Assembly: GCA_964490835.1 (NCBI GenBank)
Contig: CAZBEA010000013.1
Span: 1 to 18,824, forward strand
DNA length: 18,824 nucleotides
Reading direction: 5' to 3'
Source: CAZBEA01 sp964490835
Lineage (GTDB): Bacteria > Patescibacteriota > Microgenomatia > Levybacterales > GWA1-39-11
Under the pieces are notes generated by a model. That model made no database searches. It was not told the DNA's origin and saw only the letters and a list, made by a program, of their open reading frames with translations. The position numbers and the translations under genes are program-made. Of this stretch, positions 12,396 to 18,824 are shown piece after piece. How positions within the stretch are numbered: position 1 is the first letter of the stretch; the number at the start of each line of letters is the position of its first letter.

Positions 12396-13521
12396 CTTTT
12401 TCTATCTTTTCACGGACGCGCTCAATATAACTATGGAACCAATATAAATTGTGAAATGTTAAAAGCCGTAATGCCGTTATTTCGTTCGCCTTTAATAAGT
12501 GACATATATAGGCTCTGTTGTGAGAAATACATGTCTGGCAATTACACGTTTCGTCTAATGGTTTGTAATCGTCCAAAAACTGTGTTTTCTTCACATTTAA
12601 TTTTCCTTCCTTTGTGAAGGCAATTCCGTGGCGCGCGTAGTGGGTAGGGACAATACAGTCAAAAGTATCTACCCCCTCTCTTATAATTGGTTCGATATCC
12701 TCGGGATGCCCAATTCCCAACAGATGTCTTGGTTTTGTCTCATCGAGGTGAGGCAGTGTCCATGAAAGCATATCGGTCATCGTACTTTTTTGGTTGCCGA
12801 ATTCCCCCCCGATACCATACCCGTCAAAAGGGAGCGATGCGGTATGTCTCGCACTTTCCTCACGAAGATCTCGAAATTTCCCCCCTTGGACAATTCCGAA
12901 AATTGCTTGATCGGATTTTTTAACCTCAAGGCACATTTTTGCCCATCGATGTGTTTTTTGCAGAGACTTTTTTGTGTATTCATAGTCTGCAATTGGCGAG
13001 GTGCATTCATCAAAAGCAAATATTATATCGGCACCGATTTTTTCTTGGATTTGTATCGACTCTTTTGGTCCAATAAAAATTGTGTCCCCGTTGATATACG
13101 ACTTAAAATAAACGCCGTCTTCTGTAATTTTTATATGCTGTGGTTGGTTTCCATCCTTAACTTTCGCTTCATTTCTTTCTTTTAGAATTTTGCCAACACC
13201 ATGGTCTCTGCCGAATCCAAGGGAAAATACCTGAAAGCCCCCGGAATCAGTCATCACAGGAGTTGGGAGATTCGCAAATTTATGAATTCCTCCAGCCTTT
13301 TTTATAAAATCCTCGCCCGGTTTTAGGTGGAGATGATAGGTGTTGGAAATTATCATCTGAGTTTTGGTCGTTGGGATTTCTTCACTGGTTAAGGTTTTAA
13401 CGGTTGCCTGTGTGCCAACCGCAACAAGAGTTGGAGTTTTAACTATTCCATGAGGGGTTTTAAGAATTCCGAGTCGGGCATTTGATTTTTTCGATTTTTT
13501 TATAATTTCAAATTCAATCAT
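12385..13521 (-). CDS. tgt: tRNA-guanine transglycosylase (Tgt)
   Basis: 378 aa from the ATG at 13519-13521. A longer frame reaching 13647 runs through the promoter and into the divergent gene; the family normally begins with MIEFEIIKK-like sequence, so the shorter start is right. The enzyme swaps guanine-34 for preQ1 in tRNAs. Visible residues are D92 in TDSGGFQVFSLG, GIVQGGKF (209-216), GIGGEFG (236-242), nucleophile D288 in FDCIVPTHYARHG, and the zinc site C326, C328, C331, H357. A short insertion (about 103-128, rich in Lys/Glu/Gly) follows the FQVFSLG motif. The -10 lies 7 nt upstream of the ATG with no Shine-Dalgarno, so it is probably leaderless. No preQ1 biosynthesis gene is in the window; salvage is possible. 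Confidence 0.97.
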   Translation of the reverse strand: MIEFEIIKKSKKSNARLGILKTPHGIVKTPTLVAVGTQATVKTLTSEEIPTTKTQMIISNTYHLHLKPGEDFIKKAGGIHKFANLPTPVMTDSGGFQVFSLGFGRDHGVGKILKERNEAKVKDGNQPQHIKITEDGVYFKSYINGDTIFIGPKESIQIQEKIGADIIFAFDECTSPIADYEYTKKSLQKTHRWAKMCLEVKKSDQAIFGIVQGGKFRDLREESARHTASLPFDGYGIGGEFGNQKSTMTDMLSWTLPHLDETKPRHLLGIGHPEDIEPIIREGVDTFDCIVPTHYARHGIAFTKEGKLNVKKTQFLDDYKPLDETCNCQTCISHNRAYICHLLKANEITALRLLTFHNLYWFHSYIERVREKIEKDEF

Positions 13522-13528
13522 AGAGGCA

Positions 13529-13537
13529 ATTGTACCA
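13529..13537 (-). promoter_or_regulatory. Extended -10 promoter of tgt-queA (leaderless)
   Basis: Minus strand TGGTACAAT: TACAAT (13529-13534) with TG extension, 7 nt before the tgt ATG. No clear -35. It lies back to back with the promoter of the divergent plus-strand gene. Confidence 0.65.
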
Positions 13538-13555
13538 AAATGAGTCTTTTTAAGG

Positions 13556-13561
13556 TATGAT
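13556..13561 (+). promoter_or_regulatory. -10 element of the AHSA1-like gene
   Basis: TATGAT, 10 nt before the ATG at 13572. It contains the upstream in-frame ATG at 13557, which argues that the real start is 13572. Confidence 0.5.
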
Positions 13562-13571
13562 ATTTTTTGCC

Positions 13572-13958
13572 ATGAAATCATTAGTAAAAAAATACAAAAT
13601 TCAAGCAACCCCAGAAAAAGTATGGAAGGCATTAACCGACAAAACAATTATTGAACAATGGAGCGGGTCAAGATGTGTAATGTCTGAAAAAGAAGGATCA
13701 GACTTTTCTTTATGGGATGGAGACATTTGGGGGAAAAATATTGAAGTCGTTCCAGGGAAAAAACTAGTCCAAGAGTGGTATTCGGGAAAATGGCAAGATC
13801 CGTCAATTGTTGAATTTGAAATTCACAAAGAAGGTTCTGACACAATTTTGAATATGTATCACAGACAGATTCCCGATGGGGAATTTGATGGAATAAATTC
13901 AGGATGGGATGATTATTATTTAGAACCGCTAAAGGTAATTTGCGAGGGTATTAGATAA
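13572..13958 (+). CDS. SRPBCC / AHSA1-domain protein
   Basis: 128 aa from the ATG at 13572. An ATG 15 nt earlier lies within the -10 element. The N-terminus (KYKIQATPEKVWKALTDK, then IIEQWSG) is the typical opening of the AHSA1/SRPBCC (START-like) fold: strand, then 'A-x-x-E-x-VW-x-A-L-T'. VVPGKKLVQEWYSGKW and the Trp-rich C-terminal helix (GWDDYYLEPLKVI) complete a full-length single domain. The fold binds hydrophobic ligands or client proteins; the ligand is unknown. It is cytoplasmic. It is divergent from tgt with 50 nt between start codons, and its stop directly abuts the stop of the convergent gene at 13959. Confidence 0.88.
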   Translation: MKSLVKKYKIQATPEKVWKALTDKTIIEQWSGSRCVMSEKEGSDFSLWDGDIWGKNIEVVPGKKLVQEWYSGKWQDPSIVEFEIHKEGSDTILNMYHRQIPDGEFDGINSGWDDYYLEPLKVICEGIR

Positions 13959-14636
13959 TTACTTTGCAGCATCAGTACCACCATACATAAATGGTTTTGG
14001 AATGAGGTTAATCCTTGAATCCCTTCCGGGTACAATATTAATTGCATTGACTTGAGATAGATCTACATTAACTCCATTCCGACCGTAAGATCCGTAGCGA
14101 GCCGTAAATGGATATATTGGCATAGTATCTGGGTTCACAACTTGTGATAAGGCATGTGCGTGAAGTGCAACCTGCGGTGCCTTTGATGAAAGACCAAACT
14201 CGATTACTGCAAGACTTCCATCTGAGAGCATCCCAACAAAATCAGGTCTTCCAAGTTCTCCAAAATCTATTTCTGCGTAACATCTGGGTGTTGTAGGTTT
14301 TGCTTCGGGGGCAGATTTGAAAATGTCGCGGATTCTCCACCAATTCTGTAAAAAAAACTGAATGGCTCTAGAATGTGGAGAATAGTAAAGATCTTCAGGT
14401 ATTGCGGTTCTTTTTGATGATATTGCCAATTGTGCATTTAAAAGATCTTCTTCTGTAGGTAATTTATGGGGCTCTTCCGTGATTGTAGGGAATTTTCTAT
14501 TCAATTTCCAATAACTTCCGTCATTTGCAATATACTCAAAAGCTGACGGATCGTATAATTCATGTGAAGATTCCGAAGATGCGTTTTCAAGGGCGATTTT
14601 AAATTCTCTAGCCGCTCTCAGCTCGATGAAAGTCAT
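13959..14636 (-). CDS. Unknown protein with possible PD-(D/E)xK nuclease-like core
   Basis: 225 aa, no family recognised, no signal or TM, so cytoplasmic. The middle holds a suggestive sequence: E122 in CYAEIDFGELGRPDFVG, P131-D132, then LAVIEFG with E146, K152, and a following helix VALHAHALSQVV. The arrangement Glu ... GRPD ... hydrophobic strand-E-x-x recalls PD-(D/E)xK endonuclease-type folds. The Lys of the canonical ExK is Gly here, with K152 a possible substitute, so activity is uncertain. The N-terminal 100 residues are mixed, with Trp-rich QFFLQNWWRIRDIF (93-106). The C-terminus is Arg/Gly/Asn-rich. The promoter (14644-14672) gives a leaderless mRNA. Identity is open. Confidence 0.65.
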   Translation of the reverse strand: MTFIELRAAREFKIALENASSESSHELYDPSAFEYIANDGSYWKLNRKFPTITEEPHKLPTEEDLLNAQLAISSKRTAIPEDLYYSPHSRAIQFFLQNWWRIRDIFKSAPEAKPTTPRCYAEIDFGELGRPDFVGMLSDGSLAVIEFGLSSKAPQVALHAHALSQVVNPDTMPIYPFTARYGSYGRNGVNVDLSQVNAINIVPGRDSRINLIPKPFMYGGTDAAK

Positions 14637-14637
14637 T

Positions 14638-14667
14638 GAAAAAATAATACAGTATGGTTATTTTTTC
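14638..14667. repeat. AT-rich 10-bp inverted repeat over the promoter of the 225-aa gene
   Basis: GAAAAAATAA (14638-14647) and its exact reverse complement TTATTTTTTC (14658-14667) around a 10-nt centre. It covers the -10 and the spacer. It could be a regulator site or a chance product of A/T runs. Confidence 0.5.
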
Positions 14668-14672
14668 TTCAA
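14644..14672 (-). promoter_or_regulatory. Promoter of the 225-aa unknown gene (leaderless)
   Basis: Minus strand: TTGAAG (14667-14672), exact 17-nt spacer, TATTAT (14644-14649), then 7 nt to the ATG. No Shine-Dalgarno. Confidence 0.65.
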
Positions 14673-14678
14673 CAAGAA

Positions 14679-16445
14679 TTACCAACTTCCACCGCCTCCA
14701 CCTCCAAATCCGCCACCCGATGAACCGCCTCCCGAAAATCCACTCGATCTGGGAGATGATGAGATAGATGAGGACATAGATGACGAGAATGTGTTCATAC
14801 TTCTTGAAAAGTCAGAATAGACAAAGGGATGCGATGAGTGATACCAAGTGGGATTTGGTGGTTTAATTCCAATTTCTTTCAGAGCTTCGGCAAATTTTTC
14901 AGTTAATCCAAATATAATAGTATAAGGAAGTATCTCCGTAATGATATTTTTATCTTCTAAAAATTTTTGTTTGTGTTTTTCAACCTGAGAAATAAATAGT
15001 TCGTATCCTTGAAGTCGTCTATTCAGCTCCTGACCATGTGCTGTGCGGCGAGACATAAACCGGGAAATGATTAAGAGAAGGAATCCTGCGCTCGCAGATG
15101 CTATAAGTGCATCAAATACTTCCGGAAGTTTGGTAACGGACATAACGGCAAGTGAGACTGATCCAATAAGTATCACCATTGCAATTCCTGCATATTTTAG
15201 ACGTACTTTTTCCGGATTAGTGGGGAAGAAATTTTTTGCAACGACATCTTCATACAATTGTGTTTTTACTTTTGCAAGGTCAGTATAAAATTTTTGTTTG
15301 AGTTCTGAAATCTTTACTTCTCCATTTGATCCGTGAGAAAAAAGCTTGGTGAATAGGAGTTCCTCATATTTTAGTAATTGAGATGTATCTTCGTTTTTAC
15401 GGATGAGTTTGTAATCACTATTCCCGAAAAGCCATTTTTTCTTAATTTCTTCTATATCCATATATCCTCGAGAAGCAAGGTCGATAATAGTTGCCGTAAT
15501 GTCTTTTGTATCTGCTTTTTCGTCCTGAAGAACTCCTAATTCTGCAGGTCTTAATTTTTCAGGCGGTGTATACTCAACGACGATTGTATCTTTATGAAAA
15601 AGCGGTTTGGTTTCCTCCTTTGCATTTTTATCAAAGACATATCTGACTCTGAAAAATCGATCGCGTCCACCTGTCCACCATTTTCTTACAACAAAAAAGT
15701 TACCCAGTATAAAAACGATAACAAAAGCAAGAAGTGAATACGGATTGGTAATCCGTTCCCATGTCGTTTTGGGTGGGATAACTGTCAGTATGGGGATAAT
15801 TCCCGGAGTATAACCGATCACAATAGTTTGACCTTGACCGGGATATAAAATTCCAGACTCGAATTGCGCGGTAGTTGGAGTGTTTGATCTATGTACACAT
15901 TCTGTTTGGGATCCTCTATTTCCTTCGAAGCAGGAAGTTTGCGAGATTCCTTCAAAAGGAATTGTTATTCTCGTAAGTACACGTTCAATAGGTACTTCCC
16001 AGTCATTTCCTGTTGAATTCCAATATAGCTCGTCATAACTTCCGTAATTTCTTAAAACTCCTCTGACATCATAATGAATAGAATATACTTGGGATCCGGA
16101 AATTGTTCTATTCGCATCCCCAATTTTGAGTCGTAAATTTGAACCATTTTTAATTTCTTCAAATTTCTCCTCCTCACCGTTTCGTGTAACTCTAAAATTT
16201 TCTAGATCCGTATATACTTTTTCATCTCCTCCGTCATACACGTATGGCAGATCACGGAAAATTCCGTGTTTTTCTGATTCTCCAAAGTCAGCATTAATTG
16301 TTTCGGTGATTCTTACAATCCCATCATTTTGAATTGAGATGTCGGATGTAAAGTCATGTATGATCCAAGATGATTGGGCAAATGCTACGGATTTAAAAAT
16401 GAAAAGAAAAATTACCGCTGAGAATAAGGTTGAAAATAATTTCAT
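14679..16445 (-). CDS. DUF2207 family membrane protein with Gly/Ser-rich C-terminus
   Basis: 588 aa. A signal peptide (1-23, ending AFA) precedes an outer beta-rich domain (about 24-220) with the DUF2207 opening: 'W-x-I-x-D-(F)...I-x-x-DG-x-(V)-x-(I)-TE-x-(I)', then HGIFRDLPY near 60-68. A TM helix (about 233-251) leads to a cytoplasmic region (about 255-410) with a winged-helix-like LASRGYMDIEEI segment. Two further TM helices lie at about 420-460, followed by a helical segment. The tail (about 560-588) is Ser/Gly-rich and ends GGGGGGSW. This is the full architecture of DUF2207 proteins, widespread in bacteria with no firmly known role. The start at 16443-16445 has an extended -10 nine nt upstream. 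It is divergent from the ABC exporter gene, with overlapping promoters. Confidence 0.92.
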   Translation of the reverse strand: MKLFSTLFSAVIFLFIFKSVAFAQSSWIIHDFTSDISIQNDGIVRITETINADFGESEKHGIFRDLPYVYDGGDEKVYTDLENFRVTRNGEEEKFEEIKNGSNLRLKIGDANRTISGSQVYSIHYDVRGVLRNYGSYDELYWNSTGNDWEVPIERVLTRITIPFEGISQTSCFEGNRGSQTECVHRSNTPTTAQFESGILYPGQGQTIVIGYTPGIIPILTVIPPKTTWERITNPYSLLAFVIVFILGNFFVVRKWWTGGRDRFFRVRYVFDKNAKEETKPLFHKDTIVVEYTPPEKLRPAELGVLQDEKADTKDITATIIDLASRGYMDIEEIKKKWLFGNSDYKLIRKNEDTSQLLKYEELLFTKLFSHGSNGEVKISELKQKFYTDLAKVKTQLYEDVVAKNFFPTNPEKVRLKYAGIAMVILIGSVSLAVMSVTKLPEVFDALIASASAGFLLLIISRFMSRRTAHGQELNRRLQGYELFISQVEKHKQKFLEDKNIITEILPYTIIFGLTEKFAEALKEIGIKPPNPTWYHSSHPFVYSDFSRSMNTFSSSMSSSISSSPRSSGFSGGGSSGGGFGGGGGGSW

Positions 16446-16454
16446 GTCAGTTCT

Positions 16455-16463
16455 ATATTATCA
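16455..16463 (-). promoter_or_regulatory. Extended -10 promoter of the DUF2207 gene
   Basis: Minus strand TGATAATAT: TAATAT (16455-16460) with TG extension, 9 nt before the ATG, so the leader is about 2-3 nt. The same 9-mer occurs in the promoter at 9850-9858. Confidence 0.6.
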
Positions 16464-16479
16464 AATTTAGGCTCGTGTG

Positions 16480-16488
16480 TGGTATGAT
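16480..16488 (+). promoter_or_regulatory. Extended -10 promoter of the ABC exporter operon
   Basis: TGGTATGAT: TATGAT (16483-16488) with TG extension, 13 nt before the ATG at 16502. Its -10 is 22 nt from the divergent DUF2207 -10, so the two polymerase sites overlap. Confidence 0.6.
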
Positions 16489-16501
16489 TCATGGGTAGTC
16501 T

Positions 16502-18271
16502 ATGCGAAATATTCTCAAAATTATTAAAATTTCAAAACCTCTCCACCCGATAGCATTTGTAATTGCTGTTTTGATTGTGGTGACTTCACTGCTCGAGCTT
16601 GCAACACCGATATTTTCAAAATTCATAGTTGATGAAATCGCAAAAAGACTTCAGGGTGGTGGTGGCAGTCTTAACACGCTTATATTTTGGATTGCAATCT
16701 CTTTTGTCGTAAGTGTTATAAGTCTTATTTTAACCTCGATTTCAAATAGACTTGGAGACCATTTTGCCGGGAGAATAAGAAAATTTTTAACAGAAAAATA
16801 TTATCACAAAGTATTAACTCTTCCCCAGTCATATTTTGACAGCGAATTATCAGGAAAAATTGTTAATCAATTAAACCGTGGAATATCCTCAATTGGGGAT
16901 TTTGCAAATACTTCAACCAATTTTTTGCTGCCGATGTTCTTACAAAGCATTTTCACAATAATTGTTTTGGCTCGGTACAGTCTTTCAATCGCTTTTTTCA
17001 CGTTTATTCTATTTCCAATCTATACCTACCTGTCATATAAAAGTACAAAAAAGTGGGGTGAAAAAGAGGTTCTTAAAAATCAGATTGAAGACAAATCCCG
17101 AGGACGCATTCAAGAAGTGGTTATGAACATGCTTCTGGTAAAGAGTTTTAACAGACAACAAAGCGAGTATGGATTTATCTCTAACAAGCTTTCTGAAAGT
17201 AATAAAATTTATGCGAAGCAAAGTAGTGCATTTCATATCTTTGATTTTTCAAGAGGGATGTCATTGAATATTATTTTGCTTCTCATTAATGTAGTTGTTT
17301 TTATTAATACTTTCCAGGGGAAATTAACTCTCGGAGAAATGGTTCTTATCGTATCTCTTGTTGCCCAAGCCAGGCGCCCTCTTTTTGCAATGTCTTTTAT
17401 TCTCTCGCGAATCCAATCTGCAGAAAGCGGAAGTAAGGAATTTTTTGAGGTTCTGGATCTTCAATCAACCGAACAGCTGAGAACTGTTAAAAGTTCTGAA
17501 AGATTAACAAATCCTTCGATATTCTTTAAAAATGTTTCATTTAAATATGAAAAAAGTGAAGGCGTTCTTTCTAATGTTAATTTTGAAATAAAACCAAAAC
17601 AAAGAATTGCTCTTGTGGGTCATAGTGGGGCAGGGAAGTCTACAATTGTAAATCTTATTCTTAAATTTTACGATCCGACAAAAGGTGAAATTTTACTTTC
17701 GGGAAAAGATTATAAAAATCTTGATCATCTATGGATTCGGGAAAATATTTCACTTGTTTTTCAGGACAATGAATTATTCTCTTCTACGATAAAAGAAAAT
17801 GTGGCATACGGAAAAGAAAAAGCAACGGACAGGGAGATAATTGAAGCACTTCGGCTGGCAAACGCGTATGATTTTGTAAAAAAATTTACCAAAGGAATAA
17901 ACAGTGAAGTGGGTGAACGAGGCGTTAGGCTTTCGGGAGGTCAAAAACAACGCATACAAATTGCCCGTGCTATATTAAAAAATGCCCCAATTCTAATTCT
18001 TGATGAGGCAACTTCATCGCTTGATGCTAAAAGCGAAAAAGAAGTACAAATGGGACTTGAGAATTTAATGAAAGATAAGTTAGTCATCATAATTGCTCAC
18101 AGATTTTCTACAATACAGGACGTCGATCATATACTTGTTCTCGATAAGGGAAGAATTGTTGATAGTGGGACTCCGGGCGAGCTCGCTAAGAAAAAAGGAT
18201 TGTACCGTGATCTGTTGAATTACCAAGTTGAGGGAAATAAAAAATTGCTTCAAGAATTTGAAATTTATTGA
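16502..18271 (+). CDS. ABC exporter half-transporter (fused membrane and ATPase domains)
   Basis: 589 aa. A six-helix membrane domain (about 18-310) is fused to an ATPase domain (about 335-589). Nucleotide-binding motifs are complete: Walker A GHSGAGKST (373-381), Q-loop Q421 in LVFQDNELF, signature LSGGQ (477-481), Walker B ILILD with catalytic E502, D-loop SLD (506-508) and switch H533. This is the MsbA/Sav1866/BmrA type, which works as a dimer to flip lipids or export drugs or peptides. There is no N-terminal peptidase domain. The substrate cannot be told. A short extended -10 promoter lies upstream. The stop TGA shares its last base with the ATG of the downstream glycosylase gene, so the two are coupled. 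Confidence 0.95.
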   Translation: MRNILKIIKISKPLHPIAFVIAVLIVVTSLLELATPIFSKFIVDEIAKRLQGGGGSLNTLIFWIAISFVVSVISLILTSISNRLGDHFAGRIRKFLTEKYYHKVLTLPQSYFDSELSGKIVNQLNRGISSIGDFANTSTNFLLPMFLQSIFTIIVLARYSLSIAFFTFILFPIYTYLSYKSTKKWGEKEVLKNQIEDKSRGRIQEVVMNMLLVKSFNRQQSEYGFISNKLSESNKIYAKQSSAFHIFDFSRGMSLNIILLLINVVVFINTFQGKLTLGEMVLIVSLVAQARRPLFAMSFILSRIQSAESGSKEFFEVLDLQSTEQLRTVKSSERLTNPSIFFKNVSFKYEKSEGVLSNVNFEIKPKQRIALVGHSGAGKSTIVNLILKFYDPTKGEILLSGKDYKNLDHLWIRENISLVFQDNELFSSTIKENVAYGKEKATDREIIEALRLANAYDFVKKFTKGINSEVGERGVRLSGGQKQRIQIARAILKNAPILILDEATSSLDAKSEKEVQMGLENLMKDKLVIIIAHRFSTIQDVDHILVLDKGRIVDSGTPGELAKKKGLYRDLLNYQVEGNKKLLQEFEIY

Positions 18272-18824
18272 TGCGAAAAGAAATAATAATTCATTTTCAA
18301 AAAAACGATCCGGTTCTCTTTTCGATCATAAGACCTAACTCACGGGAATTAACAAAAAGCGACAACTATTTCAAGACAATAACCCGTTCAATTATCGGTC
18401 AGCAACTCTCATTATTTGCCGCTCGTTCTATTTTTAATAAATTTGAAAAACTCTTATGCAACGATATTTCACCCAAAAAAATAATTGAAACACCAATCGA
18501 ACAACTGCGAACCGCAGGCCTTTCATATAAAAAGGGCGAATATCTACACGCTCTTTCATCGGATGTTTTGAGTGAGAGAATTCATTTGGAAAAACTTGAT
18601 GATATGGATGACGATGAAGTGATTCGCGAACTAACTCAATTAAAAGGGATAGGGAGTTGGACAGCAGAAATGTTTTTGATGTTTGCATTGGGTAGGGAAG
18701 ATATTTTTTCGCACAATGACATTGGTCTAAGAAATGCAGTTTTTAAGGCATACAAATTAAAAGAATACAATTACGAACATTTCGAAAAATTATCTTCAAA
18801 ATGGAAACCGTACAGAAGCTATGC
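18271..18824 (+). CDS. DNA-3-methyladenine glycosylase II-like (AlkA, HhH-GPD), cut by right edge
   Basis: At least 184 residues, open to the window end. It removes alkylated bases such as 3-methyladenine as the first step of base excision repair. Motifs are: TRSIIGQQLSLFAARSIF (38-55), the AGLSYKKGEYL turn (82-92), the helix-hairpin-helix LTQLKGIGSWTAEM (121-134), EDIFSHNDIGLRNAV with catalytic D150, and the C-terminal WKPYRSYA typical of the last helix. The first 30 residues are short compared with E. coli AlkA, so this is the compact form without the N-terminal TBP-like domain. The start at 18271-18273 overlaps the ABC exporter stop by one base. Only a few residues should be missing at the edge. 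The functional link to the exporter is not obvious. Confidence 0.93.
   Translation, partial: MRKEIIIHFQKNDPVLFSIIRPNSRELTKSDNYFKTITRSIIGQQLSLFAARSIFNKFEKLLCNDISPKKIIETPIEQLRTAGLSYKKGEYLHALSSDVLSERIHLEKLDDMDDDEVIRELTQLKGIGSWTAEMFLMFALGREDIFSHNDIGLRNAVFKAYKLKEYNYEHFEKLSSKWKPYRSY

Noticed and set aside
13522..13647. Longer N-terminus (start at 13647) for Tgt
   Set aside because: It runs through the tgt promoter and into the divergent AHSA1-like gene, and family members start at the MIEFE-like sequence.
1..18824. Alternative genetic code with TGA read as Gly or Trp
   Set aside because: TGA ends the Nudix and ABC exporter genes at the expected family length and no frame needs TGA read-through.

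Overview
The window looks like chromosome from a small-genome, AT-rich bacterium of the Candidate Phyla Radiation (Patescibacteria, perhaps Microgenomates-like; the lineage is a guess). The grounds are compact gene packing, many membrane-anchored or secreted proteins with no clear family, a sortase with an LPxTG substrate, Asn-rich repeat surface proteins, and an almost complete lack of Shine-Dalgarno sequences. TGA is used as a stop (for example at 2602-2604 and 18269-18271), so the recoded code 25 of Gracilibacteria/SR1 does not apply. I saw no tRNA, rRNA, CRISPR array, insertion sequence or prophage.

Layout. 1-2100 (minus): an RND-type efflux pair, adaptor first and then the N-terminal part of the pump, cut by the left edge. 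2179-3223 (plus): a Nudix hydrolase and a one-TM protein with a SOD/CHRD-like outer domain. 3220-8603 (minus): the central surface locus, which holds three related secreted repeat proteins (406, 749 and 390 aa) followed by a sortase. The three differ at the C-terminus: a Phe/Asp-rich tail, a plain TM anchor, and an LPATG sorting signal. 8794-11314 (minus): a YezD/DUF2292-like small protein, a DUF4352-like anchored protein, a Pro-rich one-TM protein and a secreted coiled-coil protein. 11355-13521 (minus): tgt and queA, overlapping by 11 nt, for queuosine tRNA modification. 13572-13958 (plus): an SRPBCC/AHSA1 protein. 13959-16445 (minus): an unknown protein with a possible PD-(D/E)xK core, and a DUF2207 membrane protein. 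16502-18824 (plus): an ABC exporter half-transporter overlapping an AlkA-type DNA glycosylase cut by the right edge.

Gene expression signals are the second theme. Many promoters read directly from the sequence (TTGACA-like -35 and/or extended -10 TGnTAnnAT) sit only 6-10 nt upstream of the start codon with no Shine-Dalgarno, which predicts leaderless mRNAs. Against this background three genes have a terminator-like hairpin plus U6 placed between promoter and start codon (2101-2127, 8706-8759, 9810-9833). One of them, the first surface repeat gene, also has a roughly 170-nt structured leader and the only perfect Shine-Dalgarno in the window. An 18-bp palindromic operator candidate sits in the promoter of the YezD-like gene.

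The best candidate for an undescribed system is 3220-8603: a family of ~90-residue Asn/Asp/Thr/Gly repeats with paired cysteines between repeats, displayed by three anchoring modes and linked to its own sortase, behind a regulated leader. Its function (fibre, adhesin or surface coat) is inference.
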